64,000 bases of DNA from Chiayiivirga flava (GCF_014202825.1 NZ_JACHHP010000001.1:682001-746000); one strand, 5' to 3'. Shown: positions 17,616 through 26,204, numbered from the stretch's first letter. Numbers and translations: made by a program. The notes: generated by a model not told the origin, from the letters alone.

Positions 17616-17635
17616 ACGGCCGCTTTCGCGGCCGT
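17616..17635 (-). terminator. Terminator of the rplS operon
   Basis: An 8-bp stem ACGGCCGC/GCGGCCGT with a four-base loop lies 25 bases after the rplS stop. The minus-strand tail is T-rich (TTGTCGTTTCTGG). Confidence 0.7.
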
Positions 17636-17660
17636 GTCTTCGGAACCTGTTGCTGAGAAC

Positions 17661-18026
17661 TCAGCCGGCGGACTTCGCCGCGCCGAGATCTTCCTTGATG
17701 CGGGCTGCCTTGCCCTCGAGATCGCGCAGGTAGTACAGCTTGGCGGCGCGCACGGCGCCACGGCGCTTGACGGTGACCGAGTCGATCGACGGCGAGTGGG
17801 TCTGGAACACGCGCTCCACGCCCGTGCCGTGCGAGATCTTGCGCACCGTGAAGGCCGAGTTCAGGCCGCGGTTGCGCTTGGCGATCACCACGCCTTCGTA
17901 GGCCTGCACGCGTTCGCGGTTGCCTTCCTTGACCTTGACGTTGACGACGACGGTGTCGCCCGGGCCGAAATCGGGCAGCTTGCGCTGCGACTGTTCGGCT
18001 TCGAATTCCTGGAGCAGCTTGTTCAT
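17661..18026 (-). CDS. rplS: 50S ribosomal protein L19
   Basis: 121 residues, against about 115 in E. coli, with a short alanine- and lysine-rich tail. The family core is complete: [59 protein letters not shown] and [17 protein letters not shown]19 sits at the 30S-50S interface. It is the last gene of the rpsP-rimM-trmD-rplS cluster, but a family A repeat lies between trmD and rplS. Confidence 0.97.
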   Translation of the reverse strand: MNKLLQEFEAEQSQRKLPDFGPGDTVVVNVKVKEGNRERVQAYEGVVIAKRNRGLNSAFTVRKISHGTGVERVFQTHSPSIDSVTVKRRGAVRAAKLYYLRDLEGKAARIKEDLGAAKSAG

Positions 18027-18200
18027 GATTGCACCGTACCCGCGAGCGGGAATTTGTTGTGTAGTTCTCGGGATTGCGCGTCCGCGCCTGAACGGGCGGT
18101 GGCAAGCTGCGCATTATAGCGGTTTTCTTGCCGGCGGCGCTAGTGGGCGGCGCGTGACTGCCATGATCGGCCGCGTCGACCGGACAACGCCCGTCCGCCC

Positions 18201-18317
18201 ACCGTCGTCCCGGCGAACGCCGGGACCCAGCGACGTTGCTCGGACACGCCAAAGCGCCGCAGTGGGACGCGAGGGCACGTCACGCCACCAGGTCCCGGCG
18301 TTCGCCGGGACGACGGG
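18201..18317. repeat. Family A paired palindromic repeat, copy 2 (trmD-rplS)
   Basis: The left arm at 18201-18230 contains GTCCCGGCGAACGCCGGGAC followed by CCAG. The right arm at 18288-18317 is its near-perfect reverse complement, with about 57 bases between. It occupies most of the 334-base gap at 18027-18360, in which no gene was seen. Confidence 0.85.
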
Positions 18318-18360
18318 ATTGTCGCCATCGTCACGTCGGGCGACGCGTCTCGCGACGCGG

Positions 18361-19122
18361 TCAGCGCGCTGTCGAGCCCTGCTGTCGCAACCAGTCCTGC
18401 ATGAACCCGTCGAGCAGCACACGATCTGCCTTCGACAACGTCATGCGCGCCAGCAGGTCGGGGCGCCGCAACCAGGTGCGACCGAGCGACTGCTGGCGGC
18501 GCCAGCGGGCGATGGCGGCATGGTCGCCGGAGAGCAGCACCGGCGGCACGGATTCGCCCTCGAATTCGTCCGGCCGCGTGTAGTGCGGGCAGTCGAGCAG
18601 GCCGTTCTCGAAACTGTCCTGCGCGGCACTGTCGGCATCGTTCAGCGCGCCGTCCTGCAGGCGCCCGACCGCGTCGATCACCACCGCCGCGGCCAGTTCG
18701 CCGCCCGAAAGCACGTAGTCGCCGATGGAGAGTTCCTCGTCGATTTCCGCGGCGATCAAACGCTCGTCGATGCCTTCGTAGCGGCCGCAGACGAGGATGA
18801 GGCGCGGCAATGCGGCCAGTTCGCGCACCCGACGCTGGGTCAAGCGCGCGCCCTGCGGCGTGACGTAGATGGTGTGCGCAGGCTCGGACGCGGCGGCGCG
18901 CATCGCGGCCAGGCAGTCGCGCAGCGGCTGGTTCGACATCACCATGCCGGGGCCGCCGCCGAAGGGGCGTTCGTCGATGCGACGGTAGTTGTCGTGGGTG
19001 TGGTCGCGCGGATTCCAGGCGCGGACCGCAAGCAGGCCGCGCTGCTGCGCACGGCCGATCACGCCGACGGCGGCCGCGGCGTCGATGAACTCGGGAAACA
19101 GGGTGAGGACATCGATGCGCAT
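18361..19122 (-). CDS. trmD: tRNA (guanine-37-N1)-methyltransferase
   Basis: A 253-residue SPOUT methyltransferase that makes m1G37 in tRNAs reading codons that start with C, using S-adenosylmethionine, and so prevents +1 frameshifts. The start is the ATG at 19122 ([12 protein letters not shown]), the normal family N-terminus. The trefoil-knot cofactor site shows as [14 protein letters not shown] and [21 protein letters not shown] lies upstream and [10 protein letters not shown] contains the active-site region. It is about 150 bases downstream of rimM in the ribosomal cluster. Confidence 0.97.
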   Translation of the reverse strand: MRIDVLTLFPEFIDAAAAVGVIGRAQQRGLLAVRAWNPRDHTHDNYRRIDERPFGGGPGMVMSNQPLRDCLAAMRAAASEPAHTIYVTPQGARLTQRRVRELAALPRLILVCGRYEGIDERLIAAEIDEELSIGDYVLSGGELAAAVVIDAVGRLQDGALNDADSAAQDSFENGLLDCPHYTRPDEFEGESVPPVLLSGDHAAIARWRRQQSLGRTWLRRPDLLARMTLSKADRVLLDGFMQDWLRQQGSTAR

Positions 19123-19270
19123 GCGGGGAACCTCGGTGGGTTGCGGGACTCGCTCCGCCTGTTTTCTGGCGACGTCAACGGCCCTGGCCGCTCGCGCCGT
19201 GCGCAGCCCTGCGCACCGCCGGAGGCTGCAACACCCCACACCGGTCCGTGGGATAGCAGCGACCGCAGCG

Positions 19271-19780
19271 CTAGAAATCCGGATCCCAGTCGACCTCGAT
19301 CACACCCGCATCGAGATCGACGCGCTTGATCACGCTGTCCATCAGGAACGGAACCAGTCGCTCTCTGGCGTCGTCGCGCACCGACAGCACGTCGTTGGCG
19401 CCGGTCGCGAACACGTGCGACACGCGGCCAAGCGACACGCCCTCGACCGTGAGCACACGCAGACCTTCAAGATCCACCCAGTAGTATTCGCCGGGCCTGG
19501 GCGCCGGCATCAGCAAGCGCGGCACCCAGATTTCGGTGCCGATGGCGGCTTCGGCCGCATCGCGGGTACTGATGTCGGGAATGCGAACGATCAGGCCCTT
19601 GCCCTGCGGCTTGCCTTCGATGCGTTCGACGACGCGCTCGACCCCGCGCTGGCGCAGGATCCACGGCCGGTACGTGAAGATGGCTTCGAGCGGCTGCGTG
19701 TGCGACAGGACCTTGACCCAGCCCTGCACCCCGAACACGCCCGCGATCCGGCCGAGCAGGACACGGCGTTCATCGCTCAT
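19271..19780 (-). CDS. rimM: 16S rRNA processing factor RimM
   Basis: 169 residues. The N-terminal RimM domain opens with [17 protein letters not shown]. The C-terminal PRC-barrel contains [29 protein letters not shown] and [14 protein letters not shown]. It binds ribosomal protein S19 during maturation of the 30S head. The stop is some 150 bases before the trmD start and the gene lies 22 bases after rpsP, so co-transcription is expected. Confidence 0.96.
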   Translation of the reverse strand: MSDERRVLLGRIAGVFGVQGWVKVLSHTQPLEAIFTYRPWILRQRGVERVVERIEGKPQGKGLIVRIPDISTRDAAEAAIGTEIWVPRLLMPAPRPGEYYWVDLEGLRVLTVEGVSLGRVSHVFATGANDVLSVRDDARERLVPFLMDSVIKRVDLDAGVIEVDWDPDF

Positions 19781-19802
19781 GCCCTGCGCTCCGTGCGCCG
19801 GT

Positions 19803-20072
19803 TCAGGCGGCGGCGGCGGCCGGCTGCGGCGCCGCGGCGGCCTGCTTGTACAGCTGCGCGACCTTGTCGGTCATCTGCGCGCCGACGCCGACCCAGTACT
19901 TCACGCGCTCGGCGTCCAGCACCAGGCGCGGCTCGTTGCCCTGCGCGACCGGGTTGTAGAAGCCGAGGCGCTCGATGGCACGGCCGTCGCGCTTGTTGCG
20001 CTGATCGGTCACGACGATGTGGTAGAAGGGGCGCTTCTTGGCGCCGCCGCGGGTCAGACGGACCTTGACCAT
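19803..20072 (-). CDS. rpsP: 30S ribosomal protein S16
   Basis: 89 residues with the full family core ([53 protein letters not shown]) and an alanine- and proline-rich tail. S16 is needed for 30S assembly. It is first in the rpsP-rimM-trmD-rplS order. Confidence 0.97.
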   Translation of the reverse strand: MVKVRLTRGGAKKRPFYHIVVTDQRNKRDGRAIERLGFYNPVAQGNEPRLVLDAERVKYWVGVGAQMTDKVAQLYKQAAAAPQPAAAAA

Positions 20073-20291
20073 GGGAAATATGCTCTGTGGTTCAGAAAAG
20101 GGGCTCGGGCGCGGACGCGCAGCGAGCCGCGCATATTAGCGCAGGCAGGGGATGAAGTGAAGCATCGAACCGGGGGCAGCGGGCAGGCGCGCGACGGGGG
20201 CGTTCGGTCGGTGTTGCCTGCGTGGATGGGCGGCGGATGGATCGAACGCTCCGTTGCAACTCGCCCGCCATCATTTCACCTTCGATCAACC

Positions 20292-20398
20292 ACCGTCGTC
20301 CCGGCGAAAGCCGGGACCCAGTGGCGCTGCTTGACGTTCCGGCGCACATGGTCACCAGACAACGCCGCTGGGTCCCGGCGTTCGCCGGGATGACGGTG
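20292..20398. repeat. Family A paired palindromic repeat, copy 3 (ffh-rpsP)
   Basis: Left arm ACCGTCGTCCCGGCGAAAGC and onwards to CCCAG; right arm CTGGGTCCCGGCGTTCGCCG and onwards to TGACGGT; the two are inverted and about 48 bases apart. It fills the middle of the 386-base gap at 20073-20458. The rest of the gap holds no gene that I can support; the rpsP promoter should lie near its left end. Confidence 0.85.
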
Positions 20399-20458
20399 GT
20401 GTGGGCGACGCGCGTCCTTGCCGGCCTGCGCAGCGGCACGTGATGCCGGCGCGCCGCG

Positions 20459-21826
20459 TCAGCGCATCCCGGGGAAACCCCGCCCACCCATCATGCCCTT
20501 CATCCCGCGCAGCATGCCCTTCATGCCGCCGGACGAGAGCTTGGACATCATCTTTTCCATCTGCATGAACTGTTTCATCACCTTGTTCACGTCGGCCGGC
20601 GTGGTGCCCGAGCCCTTCGCGATGCGCGCGCGGCGCGAGCCGTTGAGCAGCGCCGGATGGCGGCGCTCCTTCTTGGTCATCGAGCCGATGATCGCGATCA
20701 TGCGCGGCACTTCCTTGCCGGTGACCTGGTTCTTCATGTGCTCGGGCACCTGGCCCATGCCCGGCAGCTTGTCCATCAGGGCGTGGATGCCGCCCATGTT
20801 CTGCATCTGTTCGAGCTGGTCGCGCATGTCGTTGAGGTCGAACTTCTTGCCCTTGGCGACCTTCTCGGCGAGTTTCTGCGCCTTCTCCTGATCGACGTCG
20901 CGCTCGACCTGCTCCACGAGCGAGAGCACGTCGCCCATGTCGAGGATGCGGCCGGCGATGCGTTCGGGGTGGAACACGTCGAGGCCGTCCATCTTCTCGG
21001 ACGTGCCGATGAACTTGATCGGGCGGCCGGTGATGTAGCGCACCGACAGCGCCGCGCCACCGCGGGCGTCACCGTCGGTCTTGGTCAGCACCACACCGGT
21101 CAGCGGCAGCGCATCGGCGAAGGCCTTGGCGGTGTTGGCGGCGTCCTGGCCGGTCATCGCATCGACGGTGAACAGGGTTTCGACGGGATTTACGGCGGCG
21201 TGCAGCGCCTTGATCTCGGCCATCATCGCCTCGTCGATGGCAAGGCGGCCGGCGGTATCGACCAGCAGCACGTCAACAAAGCTCTTCTTCGCGTCCGAGA
21301 TCGCGGCGCGCACGATGGCTTCGGGCTTCTGCGAGGGGTCCGACGGGAAAAACAGCGCGTCGACCTGCTGGGCGAGCGTCTTGAGCTGCTCGATCGCGGC
21401 CGGGCGGTAGACGTCGGCCGAGACCACCATCACCTTTTTCTTGCGGCGCTCCTTGAGCAGCTTCGCGAGCTTGCCGACGGTGGTGGTCTTGCCCGCGCCC
21501 TGCAGGCCGGCCATCAGGATCACGGCCGGTGCCGGCACGTTGAGGTTCAGCTCCGCGCTCTGCGCGCCCATCACCGTGGTGAGTTCGTCGCGCACCACCT
21601 TGATCAGGGCCTGGCCGGGCGTGAGGCTGCGCAGCACGTCCTGGCCGACGGCGCGCACCTTGATGCGTTCGATCAGCGCCTGCACTACGGGCAGCGCGAC
21701 GTCGGCTTCGAGCAGCGCCACGCGCACGTCGCGCAGCGCCTCGCGGATGTTTTCCTCGCTCAGGCGGCCGCGGCCGCGCAGGCGCTGGACGGTGGTGGAC
21801 AGGCGTTGGCTGAGCGACTCGAACAT
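20459..21826 (-). CDS. ffh: Signal recognition particle protein Ffh
   Basis: 455 residues in the usual three parts. The N domain starts MFESLSQRLSTTVQRLRGRG. The GTPase domain has LMAGLQGAGKTTTVGKLA (G1), LLVDTAGR (G3) and LTKTDGDARGGAALS (G4). The methionine-rich M domain carries GMGQVPEHM, MIAIIGSMTKKER and a long KGMLRGMKGMMGG-like tail that binds signal sequences and 4.5S RNA. It targets inner-membrane proteins to FtsY. The start is the ATG at 21826. It is divergent from the cytochrome assembly-like gene, with about 150 bases between. Confidence 0.97.
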   Translation of the reverse strand: MFESLSQRLSTTVQRLRGRGRLSEENIREALRDVRVALLEADVALPVVQALIERIKVRAVGQDVLRSLTPGQALIKVVRDELTTVMGAQSAELNLNVPAPAVILMAGLQGAGKTTTVGKLAKLLKERRKKKVMVVSADVYRPAAIEQLKTLAQQVDALFFPSDPSQKPEAIVRAAISDAKKSFVDVLLVDTAGRLAIDEAMMAEIKALHAAVNPVETLFTVDAMTGQDAANTAKAFADALPLTGVVLTKTDGDARGGAALSVRYITGRPIKFIGTSEKMDGLDVFHPERIAGRILDMGDVLSLVEQVERDVDQEKAQKLAEKVAKGKKFDLNDMRDQLEQMQNMGGIHALMDKLPGMGQVPEHMKNQVTGKEVPRMIAIIGSMTKKERRHPALLNGSRRARIAKGSGTTPADVNKVMKQFMQMEKMMSKLSSGGMKGMLRGMKGMMGGRGFPGMR

Positions 21827-21976
21827 GGCGGGCGGTGCGCTGGAAAACGGCCGCCGAGTATAGCCGAGGCCACGCGTCGGCCCGACGCGCACGCCGCCGC
21901 CGCGCGGCGGTGACGGGCGCAAGGATGCGGGGGATGACGCACGCCAATCCGCCCGGCCGTGTGCGACACTTGCTGA

Positions 21977-22771
21977 ATGACTCTCGCCATCCTCGCCGCC
22001 GTGTTGTATGTGGCCGCGGCGGCGCTGCAGGCGCGCGCGGTGTTCCGCGATCGCGCCGATGCGACCGTCCCCGGCGCGCTGCTCGCGCTGGCGGGCGTGA
22101 CGCTGCACGCCGCCGACCATGTGCGCGCGCTGCTTGCGACCGGCGCGGTGGAACTGCATTTCTTCGCCGCGCTGTCGCTGGTGGCGTTGGGGGTCGCGCT
22201 GCTGACGGCCGCGTTGAGTTTTGCACGACCGGTCGGCGCGCTGGGCGTGGTGCTGTATCCGATCGCGGCACTGCTCGCGCTGCTGTATGCCGCCACCCGT
22301 TCCCACGAAGCTGCCGGCGCCGCGCTAGGCTGGCAGATCCAGCTGCACGCCGGCCTGGCGCTGCTGGCCTACGCCACGCTCAGTGTCGCTGCCCTGCTCG
22401 CGATCATGCTGTGGCTGCAGGAGCGGGCGCTGCGCCGCCGGCAGGTTTCGCCGCTGCTGCGCGCGTTTCCGCCGCTGACGCTGCTGGAGGCGCTGATGTT
22501 CCGGCTCATCGCCGCCGGGTTCGCGCTGCTGACGCTGGCATTGCTTAGCGGCGCGGTGTTCGTCGAGAATCTCTTCGCCCAGCACCTGGTGCACAAGACG
22601 GTGCTTTCGCTGCTGGCGTGGGGAGTGTTCGGCGCGCTGCTGATCGGGCGCCTGCGCCACGGCTGGCGCGGGCGCCGGGCGGTGCGCCTGACGCTGAGCG
22701 CGATGGCCCTGCTCGGGCTCGCGTTCTTCGGAAGCAAGTTCGTCCTGGAACTGGTGCTGGCACGCGCGTGA
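21977..22771 (+). CDS. Cytochrome c assembly (CcsA/YpjD-type) membrane protein
   Basis: A 264-residue integral membrane protein with about eight hydrophobic helices. Recognisable family blocks are WQIQLHAGLALLAYATLSVA, with a potential heme-ligand His, and HKTVLSLLAWGVFGALLIGR near the C-terminus with a second conserved His. This matches the short YpjD/HemX-like members next to ffh in many gammaproteobacteria. The function is not firmly known, but a role in heme handling or cytochrome maturation is assumed. The stop TGA overlaps the GTG of the PilZ gene by four bases. Confidence 0.82.
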   Translation: MTLAILAAVLYVAAAALQARAVFRDRADATVPGALLALAGVTLHAADHVRALLATGAVELHFFAALSLVALGVALLTAALSFARPVGALGVVLYPIAALLALLYAATRSHEAAGAALGWQIQLHAGLALLAYATLSVAALLAIMLWLQERALRRRQVSPLLRAFPPLTLLEALMFRLIAAGFALLTLALLSGAVFVENLFAQHLVHKTVLSLLAWGVFGALLIGRLRHGWRGRRAVRLTLSAMALLGLAFFGSKFVLELVLARA

Positions 22772-23154
22772 ACGGGAAGTTCGATCCACCATCGGATGCC
22801 TCCGCGGTCGGACGCCGCTTCCACCGCTTTCCGGTGGACGGCAGCGTCAAGCTGTACTCGGGCACCACGATGTGGACCACCCGGCTCATCGACATGTCGC
22901 TGCGCGGCGTGCTGGTGGAGCGCCCGGCCGACTGGACCGGCACGCCGGGCTCGCGCTACCGGCTCGACCTGCGCCTGGACGGCGGCGTGATGATCGGCAT
23001 GGGCGTGGAGCTGGCGCGCATCATCGACGGCAACCTCGGCTTCAACTGCGTCAAGATCGATCTGAACAGCTTCGCGCAGCTGAAGCGGTTGATCGAGTTG
23101 AACCTCGGCAACACCGAATCGCTGGGGCGGGAGCTGTCGTCGTTCGGGGAGTGA
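22768..23154 (+). CDS. PilZ-domain protein, putative cyclic di-GMP receptor
   Basis: 128 residues from the GTG at 22768, which overlaps the preceding stop (GTGA). A single PilZ domain fills the protein. The two c-di-GMP-binding signatures are visible: RRFHRF (RxxxR) near residue 17 and DMSLRG (D/NxSxxG) near residue 46. Unlike the degenerate PilZ proteins of type IV pilus systems, both motifs are kept, so binding is likely. The output and partner are unknown. Translational coupling to the CcsA-like gene is the only context. Confidence 0.82.
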   Translation: MNGKFDPPSDASAVGRRFHRFPVDGSVKLYSGTTMWTTRLIDMSLRGVLVERPADWTGTPGSRYRLDLRLDGGVMIGMGVELARIIDGNLGFNCVKIDLNSFAQLKRLIELNLGNTESLGRELSSFGE

Positions 23155-23164
23155 GCGCCCGGCG

Positions 23165-24535
23165 TCAGGCCAGCGCGTCGAGCGCGTCCGAGAGTCGGTC
23201 CACCGCCACGATCTCCAGATCCTTGTAGCCTTTCTTCGGCGCATTTGCGCGCGGCACGATCGCGCGCCGGAAGCCGTGCGTCGCGGCCTCGCGCAGGCGC
23301 TCCTCGCCGTTCGGCACGGGGCGGATCTCGCCCGACAGGCCGACCTCGCCGAACGCCACCGTCGGCAGGTCCATCGGCCGATCACGGAAGCTCGACAGGA
23401 TTGCCAGCAACACGGGCAGATCCGCGGCGGTCTCCTGGATGCGGATGCCGCCGACGACGTTCACGAACACGTCCTGGTCGTAGATCGCGAGTCCGCCGTG
23501 GCGGTGCATCACCGCGAGCAGCATCGCCAGCCGATTCTGCTCCAGCCCCAGCGCCACGCGGCGCGGGTTCGACAGCGGGCTCTGGTCCACCAGCGCCTGC
23601 ACTTCCACGAGCAAGGGCCGCGTGCCTTCGCGGGTGACCATCACCGCGCTGCCCGGCTGCGGCTCGCGACTGCCGGAAAGAAAAATGGCGGACGGGTTCG
23701 GCACTTCCTTCAGGCCAAGCTCGGACATCGCGAACACGCCCAGTTCGTTCACCGCGCCGAAGCGGTTCTTGAACGCGCGCAGGATGCGGAAGCGGCTGCC
23801 GCTCTCGCCTTCGAAGTACAGCACCGCGTCGACCATGTGCTCGAGCACGCGCGGGCCCGCGATGCCGCCTTCCTTGGTCACGTGGCCGACGAGAAACACG
23901 CTGATGCCGGTTTCCTTGGCGAAACGCACCAGCCGCGCTGCGGCCTCGCGCACCTGGCTCACCGAACCCGGCGCGGCGGCGAGCTGGTCGGAATACATCG
24001 TCTGGATCGAGTCGATCACCACCAGCCGCGGCTTTTCCTTCGCCAGCTGCGGGATGATGCGCTCGATGCAGGTTTCGGTGAGGCAGCGCAGTCCGCCGAG
24101 CTGCAGACCAAGACGCGAGGCGCGCGAGCTGACCTGCCCGAGACTCTCTTCGCCCGTGACATACAGACCGGGCAGGCGCGCTTCGAGCGCACCGAGCGTC
24201 TGCAGCAGCAACGTCGACTTGCCGATGCCCGGATCGCCGCCGATCAACACCACCGAACCTTCGACCAAACCGCCGCCAAGCACGCGATCGAGCTCGCCGA
24301 TCCCCGTCGCCGTGCGCGTTTCCTCGCCGTGCACCACGTCCGCGAGTTTCGTGACGCGCGCCGCGCCGCCCTCGCCCGCGTAGCCGGCGCGCGCGCCTTT
24401 TGCGTTGACGGGGCTGGCTTCCAGCACGAACTCGGCGAGCGTGTTCCAGGCCTGGCAGGCGTCGCACTGGCCCTGCCACTTGTTGAAATTGGCGCCGCAT
24501 TCGGTGCAGACGTAGGCGGTCTTGGCCTTGGCCAT
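23165..24535 (-). CDS. radA: DNA repair protein RadA (Sms)
   Basis: 456 residues from the ATG at 24535. In order: an N-terminal four-cysteine zinc finger (YVCTECGANFNKWQGQCDAC), a RecA-like ATPase with Walker A GGDPGIGKSTL, the RadA-specific KNRFGAVNELGVF motif, and a Lon protease-like C-terminal domain with VAFGEVGLSGEIRPVPNG. RadA promotes branch migration of recombination intermediates. Length equals the family norm. It converges on the PilZ gene, with 10 bases between stop codons. Confidence 0.97.
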   Translation of the reverse strand: MAKAKTAYVCTECGANFNKWQGQCDACQAWNTLAEFVLEASPVNAKGARAGYAGEGGAARVTKLADVVHGEETRTATGIGELDRVLGGGLVEGSVVLIGGDPGIGKSTLLLQTLGALEARLPGLYVTGEESLGQVSSRASRLGLQLGGLRCLTETCIERIIPQLAKEKPRLVVIDSIQTMYSDQLAAAPGSVSQVREAAARLVRFAKETGISVFLVGHVTKEGGIAGPRVLEHMVDAVLYFEGESGSRFRILRAFKNRFGAVNELGVFAMSELGLKEVPNPSAIFLSGSREPQPGSAVMVTREGTRPLLVEVQALVDQSPLSNPRRVALGLEQNRLAMLLAVMHRHGGLAIYDQDVFVNVVGGIRIQETAADLPVLLAILSSFRDRPMDLPTVAFGEVGLSGEIRPVPNGEERLREAATHGFRRAIVPRANAPKKGYKDLEIVAVDRLSDALDALA

Positions 24536-24602
24536 CGAGCATGCTTCCCTGGTGGAAACACGAGGATAGCCGAGGGCGGTCGCAGCACACGCGCCGCAAA
24601 CG

Positions 24603-24630
24603 CGAAGGCCACCCGTGCGGGTGGCCTTCG
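24603..24630 (-). terminator. Strong hairpin next to the duplicated tRNA-Thr end
   Basis: A 13-bp stem with a two-base loop, followed on the minus strand by GCGTTT. The tail (CCTTCGCGTTT) closely matches that of the hairpin directly after tRNA-Thr at 26137-26171 (CCTTTCGCGTTT). It may therefore be the original tRNA terminator, pushed away by the insertion. Confidence 0.65.
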
Positions 24631-24638
24631 TGCACATC

Positions 24639-24652
24639 TGGTGCCGGAAATA
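24639..24652 (-). repeat. 14-bp copy of the tRNA-Thr 3' end (attachment-site-like)
   Basis: TGGTGCCGGAAATA is identical, and in the same orientation, to 26205-26218, the CCA end and acceptor stem of tRNA-Thr. The sequence beyond it is unrelated to tRNA. This is the usual scar of site-specific insertion into a tRNA 3' end. Confidence 0.7.
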
Positions 24653-24805
24653 AGCACCACAAGAAAGCGCATTGCATGCATGAAAAAGGGAAGCTGGCGC
24701 AAAACCGGCGGGCACTGGCGCTAAATTGGCTCAACGCCCCATTTTGTTCAGAAACGTATCTTGAATCGTTGCTACATGAGAAGCATCAGCGCAGGGCAAC
24801 TTTGG

Positions 24806-25570
24806 TCATTCGTTGTACTCCTCGCACGTCCACGGGCCGTTTCCAACCCTGCCGCAACTCCTGTAACGATATCCCCACGTCCCCTCCCTGACGCGGACGA
24901 TGAAGACGCCAGGTACTGCCGGCGAAACGTAGTCGCTGTCGGTGACATCACCAGAGCCGTCATCGATGACCTCACCCGTCGACGTTCGTGCAGTACCTTC
25001 CTCGTATTGGCAGGATAGCGCTCCACCTCGCACGTCGGTGAGCTTGTACTTGGCAACATCACCATTGTTGAAAATAGCGATGAGCGCAGGCTGAGTTCCA
25101 AGCAGCGTCTGGATAGCCCGCCCCATTACGCCCGATGCCGGATTGAACGAGCTGTAGACTGCGCTTCCATAAGAACAGACATCCCAGTCCTGAGCCTGAG
25201 AGAACGAAGAATAAATCGTGCCGACGGGCATGATGAGTACATGCTCCTGAGTTCGCAGGAACTTCGCGAGCTCAACGGTCGCATCTTCCTTCAACGCAGA
25301 AGCACGCAATGCGACGCCATATTCGATCGGACCTGCCGGGTCGTTTTCCTTGTTGGCGTTGACGATATAGAGAATCTCAGTTGACTCATTGAAGACCTCA
25401 ATCTCCCAAGACCCCGCCGCATAGGAGCTGACAAGGCCGAAGGCGAACGACTTAAATTCCGCGGGAGTGCTGCAACTATTGCAAACCCCGGCGAAGTGGG
25501 GCTCAGCTCGCGCGCTGGTGGTCCACGCTAACGATAAGCCCGCACAAGCGGCAAGAATCAGATATTTCAT
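24806..25570 (-). CDS. Cysteine-rich secreted protein of unknown function
   Basis: 254 residues with a signal peptide (MKYLILAACAGLSLAWTTSA, cleavage near ARA-E) and GGAG eight bases before the ATG. The mature part has a CNSC pair near its start and further cysteines in DWDVCSYG, ALSCQYEE, YRSCGRVG and PWTCEEYNE, so disulfides in the periplasm or outside are likely. I recognise no domain. The pattern of predicted strands and the aromatic-rich C-terminus suggest a compact beta-rich protein. The base composition is far more AT-rich than its neighbours and the gene lies inside the tRNA-Thr islet, so it was probably acquired. A perfect CRP/Clp box stands about 65 bases upstream. Confidence 0.75.
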   Translation of the reverse strand: MKYLILAACAGLSLAWTTSARAEPHFAGVCNSCSTPAEFKSFAFGLVSSYAAGSWEIEVFNESTEILYIVNANKENDPAGPIEYGVALRASALKEDATVELAKFLRTQEHVLIMPVGTIYSSFSQAQDWDVCSYGSAVYSSFNPASGVMGRAIQTLLGTQPALIAIFNNGDVAKYKLTDVRGGALSCQYEEGTARTSTGEVIDDGSGDVTDSDYVSPAVPGVFIVRVREGTWGYRYRSCGRVGNGPWTCEEYNE

Positions 25571-25627
25571 ACGTGCTCCGAGTCCAAAAAATGGGGTTGC
25601 AGCCTAGTAAAGCAGATAAAGCATTTT

Positions 25628-25643
25628 TGTGACCGGGATCACA
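25628..25643 (-). promoter_or_regulatory. Perfect CRP/Clp-type palindrome
   Basis: TGTGACCGGGATCACA matches the TGTGA-N6-TCACA consensus exactly. Downstream on the minus strand, TACTAG at 25610-25605 could be the -10 element, which would put the site near -38 to -41, a class II activator position, for the gene starting at 25570. Confidence 0.75.
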
Positions 25644-25725
25644 CTATGGTCGCGGCGCTTTCATATAACCCACAAGCGTGGGCACAAGAGGGCCGACATT
25701 ACTTTGGACCGGAGACCGTTCGATC

Positions 25726-25925
25726 TCAACCCTCCGTTGAGATAGCCACGAGCGTCGTCGGCGCCGCAGCCTCGATTGCGCCGTCGGCGGCGAAGGCGCG
25801 GCACGGCGGCGCCTGGTCGAGCGGCTGCCGCACGCGGGTGACGGCGCCCTTCGGCAGCTGGAACGACGCCGTGCCATCGGCGTTGTGCCCGGTGACGGCC
25901 AACGATGCGCCGGCGCTACGGCAAC
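25726..25925 (-). pseudogene. Possible broken coding remnant
   Basis: One minus-strand frame reads sensibly (LAVTGHNADGTASFQLPKG and on to TTLVAISTEG, stop at 25726-25728). Upstream of about 25925 that frame turns cysteine- and arginine-rich, while a neighbouring frame has SLWDMFEGVLP followed by a stop. This looks like the 3' end of a frameshifted or truncated gene, but no family was recognised. Confidence 0.28.
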
Positions 25926-26136
25926 ACGCCCTCGAACATGTCCCACAGGCTCGTGCGCATCAGTTGGCGTCTCCCGGATGACGTTTCGATGTTCGCGGTC
26001 TGCCCACCGGGAGCTCGGCGTAGCACGCGACCAGGTGATCAGGTTGCTGGTGACGACGCCGAGGTACGTGCCGCCGCCCTCAGCAATCCGAGATCTGAGC
26101 GAATCAGCGCGAAATTGGGCAAGACCCAGAAACGCG

Positions 26137-26171
26137 AAAGGCCCGCTGGACGTGAGTCCTGACGGGCCTTT
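26137..26171 (-). terminator. Terminator after tRNA-Thr
   Basis: A 9-bp outer stem (AAAGGCCCG with CGGGCCTTT) encloses a second short stem (GGAC/GTCC). It is followed on the minus strand by CGCGTTT and lies about 35 bases beyond the tRNA CCA end. Confidence 0.75.
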
Positions 26172-26204
26172 GGCGGCGTCCGCAATGCTTTGCGAACTAC
26201 TCAG

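Larger units (their letters stand above)
24639..26204. mobile_element. Small integrated islet at tRNA-Thr
   Basis: About 1.57 kb between the 14-bp repeat and the intact tRNA. Its left two-thirds are clearly richer in A+T than the rest of the window. It contains one orphan gene (24806-25570), a CRP-type site and degenerate coding-like sequence at 25640-26135. No integrase, transposase or phage gene is left, so it looks like the remnant of a larger tRNA-integrated element. The alternative is deletion between two tandem tRNA-Thr genes. Confidence 0.55.

Noticed and set aside
24639-24652. Possible second tRNA-Thr gene
   Set aside because: Only 14 bases of the 3' end match; no T arm, anticodon arm or D arm follows, so it is a fragment and not a gene.
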